From the NCBI GenBank assembly GCA_020024615.1, contig JAHHTP010000012.1:1-45812 (forward strand): 45,812 nt of DNA. The letters run 5' to 3'. This document shows positions 25,044-33,503 of the stretch, piece after piece. The stretch is from Oscillospiraceae bacterium. Lineage in GTDB: Bacteria; Bacillota; Clostridia; Oscillospirales; Ruminococcaceae. The position numbers and the translations under genes were made by a program. The notes under the pieces were generated by a model, which ran no database searches, was not told the DNA's origin, and worked only from the letters and a program-made list of their open reading frames with translations. How positions within the stretch are numbered: the stretch's first letter is position 1; the number at the start of each line of letters is the position of its first letter.

Positions 25044-25057
25044 TTTCTTTGCTCCCG

Positions 25058-25876
25058 TTACGGGATCGATTCTTGAAATTCTTTTGTATGGAAGTTGTTA
25101 AAAGTAATACAGTCCGTCAAGATATTCGCTGTACTAAAAATCCAGCCTAAAATTGGGTCATGTCCCAATGTGTACATTCGGTGGTATTTGCCACCCATGT
25201 TTATCCCTAAATCTTTTGAACCTTTTGTGATGTCATATGGAACTGTTTGGTACAAAATGTTAATCCAATGTCCAGTCCCATGCTTTTCGATACGCTTATC
25301 ACGGAACTTGTCGTTTGCTTCCTTGTGTGCTGTCTCGATAGACTTGTCATTATGAGCCAAACGCTCAGAGGGGTCAAAACTTTTACCATAGTCGAACTTC
25401 TCAGCCATATACGGGAAAACCAATGACTTAGTCACTTGCAATGCCGTTGCAATCGCAAGGAACATAAGGTCCGTTTTATTTATGATACTCGTCTTTTTAG
25501 AGAATAACTCCTCAATAGAATCAAGTTCTGCAAATGCACTTTGTATTTCTTCCTCACTCATTATATCTTCCAAAACAACTTCGTTCGGTTCGTGAAGATT
25601 AGCCTGAGTGACAATTTCCTCCCAAGATTCCAAGATAGGACGATGCTCTAACCGTCTATCTTTTTCTTGGGCAGCAATATCCACAGACATTTTTGTAATG
25701 TCTTTATCTTTGCCTAAGGAACGCAATAATTCTAATGATGATTCAATATTGGAATTTGCACTACTTCTTGTCTGAGATATATCATTATCAGCTAACATAG
25801 CTTGGGAAGCATCTTGGTTCATCTTGAGTACTTTGTTCATATCCAACTCGTCGCTGGAATATTTGAATCTACTCAC
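25058..25876 (-). CDS. N-terminal part of a split cassette protein (unknown family)
   Basis: 272 residues from a GTG start with AAGGAGG seven bases upstream. The first 150 residues are charged and partly coiled-coil (SSLELLRSLGKDKD, IMSEEEIQSAFAELDSIEELF). The rest has a hydrophobic core around FLAIATALQVTKSLVFPYM and a striking GHDPILGWIFSTANILTDC segment. It follows the glycine-rich membrane protein by 14 bases. The last residues (KEFQESIP) are out of frame with the downstream continuation, consistent with a frameshift at the ACAAAAG run near 25090. Function unknown. Confidence 0.62.
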   Translation of the reverse strand: MSRFKYSSDELDMNKVLKMNQDASQAMLADNDISQTRSSANSNIESSLELLRSLGKDKDITKMSVDIAAQEKDRRLEHRPILESWEEIVTQANLHEPNEVVLEDIMSEEEIQSAFAELDSIEELFSKKTSIINKTDLMFLAIATALQVTKSLVFPYMAEKFDYGKSFDPSERLAHNDKSIETAHKEANDKFRDKRIEKHGTGHWINILYQTVPYDITKGSKDLGINMGGKYHRMYTLGHDPILGWIFSTANILTDCITFNNFHTKEFQESIP

Positions 25877-25890
25877 AATATACCTCCTTA

Positions 25891-26439
25891 TTATGCTATG
25901 CCCAAATCATGTTTCAAGTCTTTGATAGCAGCTTGGAGCAGAGTGTTCAAACCATTCAAATAGTCAATTCTTTCCTTGTTGGCTTTCTGCTCTTCTTTAA
26001 GAGCTTTTAAGATAGCTGTTTGCTTTGCAAGAGTATTTTTGTAAACCAATTCCTTGGCTTCCCTCAACCTCTTGTTTTTAACATGAGATGCAATACCGAC
26101 ACCGGCACCGCCGAGAATAACAGCAGGGGCAGCCAAAACGCCGATACCTGCAACTGCTCCACCTCCTACAAGATGTCCAGCAGCAGCAAGTCCTGCCATT
26201 ATGCCAGGACCGCTCACGCCAACAACGGTGCCGCCCCAATACAGACCAGCAAATCCGATGCCTGCACCTAAACCAACACCGACTGCGCCAGCCAGAGCTT
26301 CTCCGATAGGAGAGTCCTTCATCTTTCTGGATTTGTCTTTCAACGCTTCGTCAGCATCGTCAATTACTGACTGGACAGTTTTCAGCGCATCTTGGCTCTG
26401 GAATTTCATGTCCTTTTTCTTTTTTACATATTCGCTCAT
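25891..26439 (-). CDS. Glycine-zipper membrane protein of the cassette
   Basis: 182 residues with GGGAGGT before the ATG. Charged N-terminal coiled-coil (about 1-45), then roughly 75 residues of Gly/Ala-rich hydrophobic sequence (AGAVGVGLGAGIGFAGLYWG, GIMAGLAAAGHLVGGGAVAG, APAVILGGAGVGIASHV), then a second coiled-coil (about 125-180). Glycine zippers flanked by coiled-coils occur in pore-forming and membrane-remodelling proteins. It is the first gene of the cassette and starts about 75 bases after the end of the recombinase tail. I do not recognise a named family. Confidence 0.7.
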   Translation of the reverse strand: MSEYVKKKKDMKFQSQDALKTVQSVIDDADEALKDKSRKMKDSPIGEALAGAVGVGLGAGIGFAGLYWGGTVVGVSGPGIMAGLAAAGHLVGGGAVAGIGVLAAPAVILGGAGVGIASHVKNKRLREAKELVYKNTLAKQTAILKALKEEQKANKERIDYLNGLNTLLQAAIKDLKHDLGIA

Positions 26440-26510
26440 AATCTACCTCCCAAAATTGTTTGCTGAGCCATTGTTGAACTCACAAAAATAAACGCTTCAT
26501 TTTGCCCTCC

Positions 26511-26725
26511 TCAGATCATGCCAAAGTACAGAAGTGCCTCTTTGATTGCCTTTCCTTTTCCGGTGGGCACTGGGGCTGTTTAGCATCCTTGGACTTAGGC
26601 TGATTGAAACTTGTTCCTACATCCAATCCCAGCTTGCGCTTAACTTGGGAGATATACAGAGAAGACACCTTAAAACTGTGCTTTTCCAGCACATACGCCT
26701 TAATCTCATCATAGGTCGCCTTGCT
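26511..26725 (-). pseudogene. rlmD/recombinase tail, copy 2
   Basis: This continues the recombinase frame after an in-frame TAA that replaces a Glu codon (DLTSA*SKATYDEIKAYV). It reads LEKHSFKVSSLYISQVKRK, LGLDVGTSFNQPKSKDAKQP and QCPPEKE, then a frameshift and a residual AIKEALLYFGMI before TGA at 26511-26513. A 69-bp stretch (26639-26707) is identical to 34590-34658. I recall this tail on clostridial RlmD proteins. Confidence 0.75.
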
Positions 26726-27733
26726 TTAGGCAGAGGTTAGATCCAGCTCATCAAGATCAAGACTTACCCGGATAACATCATCCGGTTTTCGTTGGGATAA
26801 TTGCACTACCGTCTCATCATTAGAATCATTGTCCAAACTAATATTCATATCCTCCTCAATGATGGGAAGCTTGAATTTGATGGACTTGAGCCATTGCCCG
26901 TTTGACTTACGCTCTTCATAAACCTGAATCTCGGAAATCAAGGACTCAATCAGTTGACGCCGTTCTATGTCATTCATCACACCATATAGCTTATCAAAGT
27001 AAATCAACGCCTTGTAGATATTATCGCCTGTGATTTTATCTGCTTCAATTGCCTGTTTTTTGGCTCTTGCTGCAATCAACAGAGATTCTGTTTCTTCAAT
27101 CTTATCATACATCGAATACAGGCGATCATCAAGGTCTGACTTTCGTCGAATATAGTGACGGATTGCCACAGCTTCCTCCTTGTTGATTTTCAATTCACCG
27201 TTTACGAGTTGATAGCCATAAGGTGCAAATCCACCATTCCATTTACCTTCTCTTGCTTTTTGAATGCGACCTTCCATTGTTTGAACACGGATATTTTCAC
27301 GCTCAATTTCAGCAACTGCGGAAAGAACAGAAATCATCAGTTTCCCTGCATCTTTTGAGGAGTCAATCCTATCCTCTACACAAATCAAATTTACACCAAA
27401 GTCCTGCATAACCTGAAGGGTGGAAAGCACATCGGCGGCGTTTCTGCCAAATTTGGATAATTTGAATACCATCACATAGGAGATGTTATCTTTTCCCATT
27501 TTGATGTCATCCATCATCCGGTTAAAGGCTGCTCGCCCTTCAATGGACTTTCCGGATTTACCGGCATCCTCATATTCACCAACAATCTCATAATCATTAT
27601 AGTCATCAAATGCTTTCATTCTGGATTTTTGTGCATCCAGAGAATATCCGTCAATCTGCATGGCAGTGGATACCCTTGTATATGTATATACTTTTGTCTT
27701 TTCTTTTTGATATATGCTCCTTTCGTACCGCAA
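26726..27733 (-). CDS. Large serine recombinase with an internal in-frame deletion
   Basis: 335 residues. The resolvase/invertase catalytic domain is complete (Ser22 in YTRVSTAMQ, FKLSKFGRNAADVL, AVAEIERENIRVQTMEGR, and PYGYQL at its end). After KINKEEAVAIR the sequence jumps to a C-terminal coiled-coil (DDRLYSMYDKIEETESLL), so about 150-200 residues carrying the recombinase and zinc-ribbon DNA-binding regions are gone without a frame change. It would be expected to be inactive or altered. The C-terminus enters the rlmD-like tail (DETVVQLSQRKPDD). The TTG start at 27733 lacks a good ribosome site, so the start is uncertain. Confidence 0.82.
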   Translation of the reverse strand: MRYERSIYQKEKTKVYTYTRVSTAMQIDGYSLDAQKSRMKAFDDYNDYEIVGEYEDAGKSGKSIEGRAAFNRMMDDIKMGKDNISYVMVFKLSKFGRNAADVLSTLQVMQDFGVNLICVEDRIDSSKDAGKLMISVLSAVAEIERENIRVQTMEGRIQKAREGKWNGGFAPYGYQLVNGELKINKEEAVAIRHYIRRKSDLDDRLYSMYDKIEETESLLIAARAKKQAIEADKITGDNIYKALIYFDKLYGVMNDIERRQLIESLISEIQVYEERKSNGQWLKSIKFKLPIIEEDMNISLDNDSNDETVVQLSQRKPDDVIRVSLDLDELDLTSA

Positions 27734-27773
27734 AGTTTCGCTTTGAGTTTATTTATGGAACGATGGCTATGTA

Positions 27774-27821
27774 ATTGTCCACTCTCATCAAATGTGAATG
27801 ATTTCCATGAGTTTGGACAAT
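27774..27821. repeat. Inverted repeat in the recombinase leader
   Basis: ATTGTCCACTCTCAT (27774-27788) and ATGAGTTTGGACAAT (27807-27821) pair at 13 of 15 positions. The arm sequence GAGTTTGGACAATA (27809-27822) also occurs in the tail repeats at 23034-23047 and 34735-34748. It may be an operator or a recombinase binding site. Confidence 0.6.
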
Positions 27822-27835
27822 ATCTTCACGATAAT

Positions 27836-27864
27836 AGTATATCATGCAACTACATCTTTTTCAA
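27836..27864 (-). promoter_or_regulatory. Promoter of the serine recombinase
   Basis: Minus-strand TTGAAA (27859-27864), 17-base spacer, TATACT (27836-27841), overlapping the end of the 51-residue gene upstream. Confidence 0.65.
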
Positions 27865-27997
27865 TTACAGAATCATCAATATTTGTGGAAGTGTGCTTGT
27901 CATCAGGATAGGGCATCTGATCAAGATTCAGTTCTGATGCATATTTTTCAATTAAGTTTGCCAGCAAATCTGCCAATCCGTTCCACTCATTTATCAT
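27842..27997 (-). CDS. 51-residue mobile-element protein
   Basis: Starts MINEWNGLADLLANLIEKYA, followed by an acidic, probably disordered tail. Small proteins with this NEWNxLADLLA start are common beside recombinases and relaxases in clostridial elements; function is unknown. The ribosome site is weak. Downstream is the recombinase promoter. Confidence 0.55.
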   Translation of the reverse strand: MINEWNGLADLLANLIEKYASELNLDQMPYPDDKHTSTNIDDSVIEKDVVA

Positions 27998-28092
27998 AGG
28001 CAAGTACCTCTGGCAACGAAGTTTTTAAATCATCAATCTTTTTCAATCAATATCCTCCATAAAACAGGGGACAAGACAGCTCCGATAAAGGG

Positions 28093-28830
28093 TCATAGCT
28101 TCTGCCCATAATTGCTCCATATAAGCTCTGCAAGACGCTTCATCCTCCAAAATGTGTACTTCTCCGCCTTTTCGGGATAAACCATCACAGGCAAAAAACG
28201 GCGATTGCCAGAACGATCAAGAGGAAGGAAATCCATCGTATTGGAAGCTCCCCAAAACACGCATTGTCTGAGCCTGTCTGCCGGATAAGTTTCATACGGA
28301 ATCTTGTAGGTTTCTTTTGGGCGGCTCAAAAAAGATTTAATATCCTCTATACTCTTTGCGTTTGCGGTTGCAATCATTTCTGATATTTCCATAATCCAGT
28401 GTCCCTGTAATTTGCGATACACATTGTCATCATCGATTTTCCGCAAGTCATCGGAAAACCATTCATCCTTGACAGCCAACAGACAGAGCTTATATTCAAA
28501 TTTACATTCCGGTTTGAATACACGACTGATTGCTCCCAAAAGAAGCAGCTTCATGGCTTTCTCTGTGTACTCGTTCACATCAGCTCCGAGAAAATGATAA
28601 AGAGCAAAGCGGATGCGTTCTGTACCATCCCATTGAAGGCTGTTCAGGTAGTCGCAGATAGGATGGTACTGATGTCTGTTTGCTACAACGGAAATTGCTC
28701 GTTGAATTTTCTTTTCACTGCTGATGCGGTACTGCTTCTCACCACTCTGGTACGCAGCTCCGGCAACGGCTGACTGGCGTTTGCTTCGCTTGGTGATGGT
28801 AATATCAAAGTGAGGATTGGGCATTGTCAT
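28093..28830 (-). pseudogene. Chimeric relaxase-VapE gene lacking the Walker A loop
   Basis: The first 30 residues (MPNPHFDITITKRSKRQSAV, AGAAYQSGEK) are the start of a MobA/MobL relaxase. They are fused to the end of a VirE/VapE-type P-loop protein (YLNSLQWDGTERI, WIMEISEMIATANAKSIEDI, PLDRSGNRRFLPVM). Within the VapE part the sequence runs EYKLCLLA directly into VKDEWFSDDL, so the segment that normally holds GGQGAGKST is deleted. The frame is open but neither activity is possible. The ATG overlaps the stop of the 50-residue gene before it (TGATG). Confidence 0.8.
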
Positions 28831-28982
28831 CAGCTTCCTGCAAGGGGCTTTCGGCAGAACGCAACGCACCGTCTTAGGGCGGTGTATAGTTGTGCCCTTG
28901 TTAGAACAAGGGGGGTCTCGCTGTCGTTCGTTGCCAGTGCGTTTTTCCGTTCCTCAATCAGCTTTTCCAGTTTTTCATTCAT
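28830..28982 (-). CDS. 50-residue protein upstream of the relaxase remnant
   Basis: Starts MNEKLEKLIEERKNALATND and ends RRCVAFCRKPLAGS. AAAGGA lies nine bases before the ATG. Its position just before a relaxase, with overlapping stop and start, is typical of small mobilization genes. Family not recognised. Confidence 0.5.
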   Translation of the reverse strand: MNEKLEKLIEERKNALATNDSETPLVLTRAQLYTALRRCVAFCRKPLAGS

Positions 28983-29012
28983 GGGTATCGATTCCTTTCT
29001 GAATAAGGGGCA

Positions 29013-29046
29013 AAACAAAAGCGACCAACTTTTTATGGTTGATCGC
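29013..29046 (-). terminator. Terminator of the BcgI-like operon
   Basis: Minus-strand GCGATCAAC and GTTGGTCGC form a 9-bp stem followed by TTTTGTTTTG, just after the specificity gene. Confidence 0.82.
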
Positions 29047-29061
29047 CTTTGGCTTGGGTAT

Positions 29062-30196
29062 TTATTTAGTTGTTTTTGAGGCAACTTCTCTTGTTGCTTC
29101 AATTTTCTTATCTGCGTACAAAACAACATCTTTTATGACGAGCTTTTGAATTGCTGAAATAATGATTTCCATTTTCTTATAATCCGGCTGTCCATTATTG
29201 ATTGGTAACATAATATCAAGATTATCAGCATCCTTAGCGTAGAAGTTTCTGCCATAATCAAACTGCCCTTTATGTGATGATTTATGAATTGCCGCTGTAA
29301 CAAATATAGCTGCTTTCATAGGTAGTTTTTCTGTGTGTACAACTGCGACATGATCATCTCCACCATATTCATAATTCCTATATTTCGCAGAACCGAACAT
29401 ATCAATCGTTGTTGTATTCTTGGAGAAAATATGAACTTGATTACTGATAAAATCGGAAACCCCTTCATCTGCTTCACCAGCGGTAACGAACGGTAATTTT
29501 CCAGGGATTCTATCTGCACTTTTTAACCGTTTTCCCCGAGTAGATTTTCCGAAAAGTGCTTCCAAATTGAATTTTTCCCAATTCAACTTATCAAAATCAC
29601 GCACGGCTTCTTTCTCTTGAAGGGACAATTTCGTATCTTTTAGTCCAGCAACTGAAAGATACGCTTCCAGCTCGGTGATGCGCTGAGCTTCCAGCTCGGT
29701 GATAAGGTTTTCCATAAATTCGTAATCTATTTTTCCATCTTTAGAAGGTAGATAAAGAGGTTGATTTTCAATAACATTAACATTAAAGCTTGAGCTTCCC
29801 CAAGAAAAACTTATAAAAGCTTTCGCTATCGCAACCAAGAAAAAGAGTGCATTCTTCTTGCTAAATAATTCCATTTTGGGCTTCAAAACCTTAATTTTAT
29901 CTCCTGTGAAATATGGCTTCTCTTGATAATATACTGTAGCAGTATCTTGACCAAAAGAAATCGTGTTTCCTTCATTCAAGTATTTTTCATCTTCAACAAT
30001 ATATCCCCTTTGCCCATTATTGTTACTTGTTCGAACTACATAAGGATATTTACCATCATCTAGGATGGTTACCTTGTTTGCATCAAACCGTTTCTTAGGA
30101 GTGATTACAAAAAATAAATCTCCTAACCTATATTCGCCCCACTCAACACGGCAAAGTTCTTTGCTGAGTGAGGCATCTATTTTCCCAGGCGGTCAT
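29062..30196 (-). pseudogene. Restriction specificity subunit (HsdS/BcgB type), frameshifted near its start
   Basis: About 378 codons. Two target-recognition halves are visible: YRLGDLFFVITPKKRFDANK..SFGQDTATVYYQEKPYFTGD and NLEALFGKSTRGKRL..FGSAKYRNYEYGGDD, separated by a conserved helix (YEFMENLITELEAQRITELE). It would recognise DNA for the R-M subunit upstream. The natural start MTAWE (30196) overlaps the upstream gene by 20 bases but is out of frame with the rest by one base at the A-run 30180-30183; no ATG, GTG or TTG lies in the correct frame before MNEGNT at 29979. Without a shift only a 305-residue truncated form is made. Confidence 0.82.
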
Positions 30197-32225
30197 CCTC
30201 CAAGTTCGTATTTTTTAATAGATTAGATACTTCCCATGCCAAATATTCACTTACTGTTTTCTTAAAATCAGCTAAAGTAGGTTTTGTATCTATTGGAGCG
30301 GATTGATTCCAATCTGCTCCGTTTTCTGGGTCGATCGTTCCCTCGTAATATTCGTCTTCCGTGTATATACTCAACTTGCTTTTTCCGAAGCGAACCAAAT
30401 CAATAAGCTCAGCATATCTTTCTTTTGCTCTGTCGGTATCTTTGAGATTGTTGCTTGCTTTCTTACGGTTTGTGCGAGTGTATCCATCATTTGAAAAATC
30501 AATAAATTTCACAACATCATCAAGTTGATGTGCTTCGCCTACGCGGAATACATAAACATATGTCTGAACGCTTGACTTTCCAATGAACAAATCTATTGGC
30601 ATTTTAATACTTGCCAAGAGAGTATTTTTCTTCAAAATACATTTGTTGTATTCCGTAGCTTTTCCTGAACCAGCCGAACTTTGAATGATGATTGCAGCAT
30701 ATCCCTTGTGCATCATACCGAGAGCTTTCTCTACAAAATTCATACCATTTCCTGGAGCAGAATAAGGCGGATTCAAAACAAAAGCATCTGCTGGGAAATC
30801 AGCCTTAGTGCCATAGCCGTATTTACCGTCAAAATCTCTCAAGGAGTCTTTATTCAAAATATTAGAACTGCCGTCTCCCATTAAAATCATGTTTAACACA
30901 GCAAGCATATAAACACTTGGTAGCAGTTCCAAACCGAGTAGCTGCTCTGCTTTAATATGCGCTGCTTTCATCGCCAATTCATCAGGGGAAGTGATTGTGT
31001 TTTTTGCATCAATCAACATCTCATTCATAGCAGCTACAAGCAGACCGGCTGAACCAGTTGCAAAGTCCCATACATAAGAATCTTTGTTGACTCTTGCGAG
31101 TTTTACCAAAAGCTTGGCAACATACGCAGGTGTGAGAACTACATCGTTCAGCTTATCTTGTGAAAATCCAAGCCATCCGTACATTTCGTTGAACAATTTT
31201 CCTGTAAAATCCGTAGTCAAACCAATTTTATAGTAAATACCCAAATCGTCTACAATTTTCGTAAACACACGCTTTAGCTGACTTTCACCATTCTCCACTC
31301 TGTTGATGTTTTCAGTAGTAAGTGTGTTCTGCAAAGTTCTTACAATTAACTCCTTCTTTTCTTTTGGCAACTTCTTCTCATTCAAAAAAGCCTTGATTTT
31401 TCTTACGATAATATCACCATCGGTATTTCCTTCTTCTGATGATGATTTAAGCTCAGACTTTTCAAGCGGAGCTACTTTCCCAGGAATACCGAGTGTTGCA
31501 ATAATAGAAGCGGCTACAAGATATACTCGATCATTTTCTCCCAGACCTTTTTCATTTTGGTAAATATCATTATTCAGCTTGACTAAGCTGGCATCGATTT
31601 CTTTTTCTCTCTGTTCTTTTAACTTGTCAATTTCATCTTGCGATAATTGCAAGTTCTTAATTTTCTCGATGAAGTCATCAAAATTCTCCTTTTTGAGGAA
31701 GGAGAAGTCTGAGTATTCACCAACTTTTTGTCCAACACCGAAGTTGCTCTTGGAAACATAATAAACGCCAATAGAATAATGAATTTTTCCGTTGTCGTCC
31801 TTATATCCAGTCATTCCAATAGCAATAATGTCGGTATAACTTGTATGATGAAGTAATGCGTTCGCATAATGGACTGCACCATTTACTGCATAGGAATTTA
31901 TGTTCTTGAAGTTAGGCTCGTTTTTGGAATTTTTATTGTCAACCTGTCCACTGCTATTGAGTTTTACCAACTTATCTTTGTATCCCTTGTACTCAATCAA
32001 AATGGGGTAATAACTCAAAGCTTTGTCTTGAAGCAAAAGTTTTGCATCAGGTCGATTTCCACCAACACCTCCATTTTTTGAAAAGTAATCGTTAAGAGCT
32101 GTATCAATTTCCGTATTTAGGGATTCCTGCTCTAATTTATAATCTAATCCATACGATCTAAGCCAACCATTCGCTAAATCAGCGATATTCGGCTCTATCG
32201 ACTTAACAGTTGCTTTTAATGCCAT
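30177..32225 (-). CDS. Fused endonuclease-methyltransferase subunit, BcgI-like
   Basis: 682 residues. The N-terminal domain has a PD-(D/E)xK nuclease signature (PD at 59-60, IEYK with Glu78 and Lys80). The C-terminal half is an N6-adenine methylase with motif I WDFATGSAG (386-394) and motif IV NPPY (485-488). A single R-M polypeptide plus a separate S subunit is the BcgI (Type IIB/IIG-like) arrangement. It starts three bases after the XRE gene with GGAG upstream, and overlaps the S gene. Together they form a small self-contained restriction cassette. Alternative: a Type I M subunit with a degenerate N-terminal nuclease. Confidence 0.85.
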   Translation of the reverse strand: MALKATVKSIEPNIADLANGWLRSYGLDYKLEQESLNTEIDTALNDYFSKNGGVGGNRPDAKLLLQDKALSYYPILIEYKGYKDKLVKLNSSGQVDNKNSKNEPNFKNINSYAVNGAVHYANALLHHTSYTDIIAIGMTGYKDDNGKIHYSIGVYYVSKSNFGVGQKVGEYSDFSFLKKENFDDFIEKIKNLQLSQDEIDKLKEQREKEIDASLVKLNNDIYQNEKGLGENDRVYLVAASIIATLGIPGKVAPLEKSELKSSSEEGNTDGDIIVRKIKAFLNEKKLPKEKKELIVRTLQNTLTTENINRVENGESQLKRVFTKIVDDLGIYYKIGLTTDFTGKLFNEMYGWLGFSQDKLNDVVLTPAYVAKLLVKLARVNKDSYVWDFATGSAGLLVAAMNEMLIDAKNTITSPDELAMKAAHIKAEQLLGLELLPSVYMLAVLNMILMGDGSSNILNKDSLRDFDGKYGYGTKADFPADAFVLNPPYSAPGNGMNFVEKALGMMHKGYAAIIIQSSAGSGKATEYNKCILKKNTLLASIKMPIDLFIGKSSVQTYVYVFRVGEAHQLDDVVKFIDFSNDGYTRTNRKKASNNLKDTDRAKERYAELIDLVRFGKSKLSIYTEDEYYEGTIDPENGADWNQSAPIDTKPTLADFKKTVSEYLAWEVSNLLKNTNLEDDRLGK

Positions 32226-32227
32226 TT

Positions 32228-32437
32228 TTATTTCTCCTCATCAGTAAATTCCAAAATATCGTCAACGCCACAATCAAGCGTTTTACAAATCTTTTCAATA
32301 GTATTAAGGGACAGATAGTTATCACGCTTCAATCTTGTAATGATGTTCGCACTAAATCCAGCTTGCTCCATCAAGTCTGCGTTGGTCATACCTCTGTCAA
32401 TCATTAAATGAAACAGCTTTTTATAGCTCACTGCCAT
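32228..32437 (-). CDS. XRE-family regulator of the BcgI-like system
   Basis: 69 residues, essentially one Cro/cI helix-turn-helix (GMTNADLMEQAGFSANIITR), ending DILEFTDEEK. AGGAGGG is six bases before the ATG, while the longer open frame upstream has none. It is the first gene of the operon, next to the promoter, in the position of a restriction controller (C) protein. Confidence 0.82.
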   Translation of the reverse strand: MAVSYKKLFHLMIDRGMTNADLMEQAGFSANIITRLKRDNYLSLNTIEKICKTLDCGVDDILEFTDEEK

Positions 32438-32462
32438 ATTTTCGCCCTCCTTACTGCATTTC

Positions 32463-32491
32463 AGTATATCACACAAACGTGAAAAAATCAA
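32463..32491 (-). promoter_or_regulatory. Promoter of the BcgI-like operon
   Basis: Minus-strand TTGATT (32486-32491), 17-base spacer, TATACT (32463-32468). Confidence 0.72.
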
Positions 32492-32628
32492 TGTTCCAGA
32501 GATATTATGAATGCTCATTCCTTCCCATCCGTACCGAGTTATACTTATCATACTATCATGTAAATTCACAGCCAGAATATCAAATACAGACCCGATATTC
32601 TGACCGCAAATCAACCTTAAATGCTACA

Positions 32629-32919
32629 TCACTTCGCCTTGACGTTGAAACCATTTTGTTTGGCATACTGGCTGGCTTTTTGTCTGCGTTCTTCACTGTA
32701 AGGGGGCTGCAAGCGAATGGATAGCCGCGACTTGTCAATCAGATAGGACACACCGCCCTGACACTCCGGCTTTTCCAATCGGCACAGATCAGGATACTTC
32801 TTGCTAAACGCTGCCAGCCGCTTTTGCAAACTGGCATTATAGGTGTAGATGCTTGCCCTGTCCTCAGCTTCGTTGAACAGGATAATAGTTTCTTTCTCGC
32901 ATTTTGTTAATTTTATCAG
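32629..32919 (-). CDS. Conserved mobile-element protein, start uncertain
   Basis: The frame reads LTKCEKETIILFNEAEDRAS, then SLQKRLAAFSKKYPDLCRLE, and ends near NGFNVKAK, up to 96 residues. Similar short proteins are frequent in clostridial conjugative elements; function unknown. The frame opens without ATG next to the stop of the preceding gene, so either a rare start is used or the 5' end has a small frameshift. A TTG at 32829 is the only usable late start. Confidence 0.5.
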   Translation of the reverse strand: MIKLTKCEKETIILFNEAEDRASIYTYNASLQKRLAAFSKKYPDLCRLEKPECQGGVSYLIDKSRLSIRLQPPYSEERRQKASQYAKQNGFNVKAK

Positions 32920-33197
32920 GCAATGTCCTCCTCATAATCTGTGGTCATCTCAACAAGGCGACAGTGATTTTTTGCCTTAAAATACTCCTCCATCCAGGAA
33001 CGGATATAAAAGTAAAAGGCTTGGTAATTGTTCTCAGAAATTTCGTGGTCGATCTTGCGGGTTAAGTTTAAGAGTTTCCGCTTGCTTTCCCGGTCAACCG
33101 CCAATGCAGTGAGCCATTTGAGCCGAGTAACCATGTTGTGGTGATTGGTGCAGCCATAGGCATACAGCACCTTTCGTTCTTGTAATGACAATTTCAT
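32916..33197 (-). CDS. Conserved mobile-element protein (93 aa)
   Basis: Starts MKLSLQERKVLYAYGCTNHH, is mainly helical, and has an acidic end (MTTDYEEDIA). GGAGG lies upstream of the ATG. Proteins with this MKLSLxERxVLxAYG start occur in clostridial conjugative and mobilizable elements, with no known function. Its stop overlaps the next gene. Confidence 0.6.
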   Translation of the reverse strand: MKLSLQERKVLYAYGCTNHHNMVTRLKWLTALAVDRESKRKLLNLTRKIDHEISENNYQAFYFYIRSWMEEYFKAKNHCRLVEMTTDYEEDIA

Positions 33198-33503
33198 TTT
33201 GAATTACCTCCATTTTGTTTGATTGCCGGTCTACCTGTATCCATCCTGTCCGAGTGTCTCTCCAACATATTGTCCTCTTTGGTGCGCTCCTATCATGGCG
33301 AACACTTCCCCAGAGGTCATATCGCTTACAGCCGGTCATTCTGTTTTCAATGTTCGATGTCTTGATGACACTCTCATAATACCGAAAAACAGAGCTGTTC
33401 CCGTATGTCCAAAAGACAGGAAAATCATTGATAAATGGTGGATTTCCACGCTTACGGAAATATGCTATAATGAAATAACAATAGCATGGAGGGAGGCATT
33501 TCC
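33198..33503. other. Gene fragment and repressor promoter region
   Basis: On the minus strand 33231-33330 encodes a fragment ending GQYVGETLGQDGYR, with no start of its own. At 33461-33473 TATGCTATAAT is the -10 region of a plus-strand promoter for the XRE repressor. Confidence 0.4.

Noticed and set aside
26201..26491. 96-aa Pro/Ala-rich plus-strand ORF
   Set aside because: It is the complement of the Gly/Ala-rich membrane protein; proline-rich antisense of glycine codons is expected.
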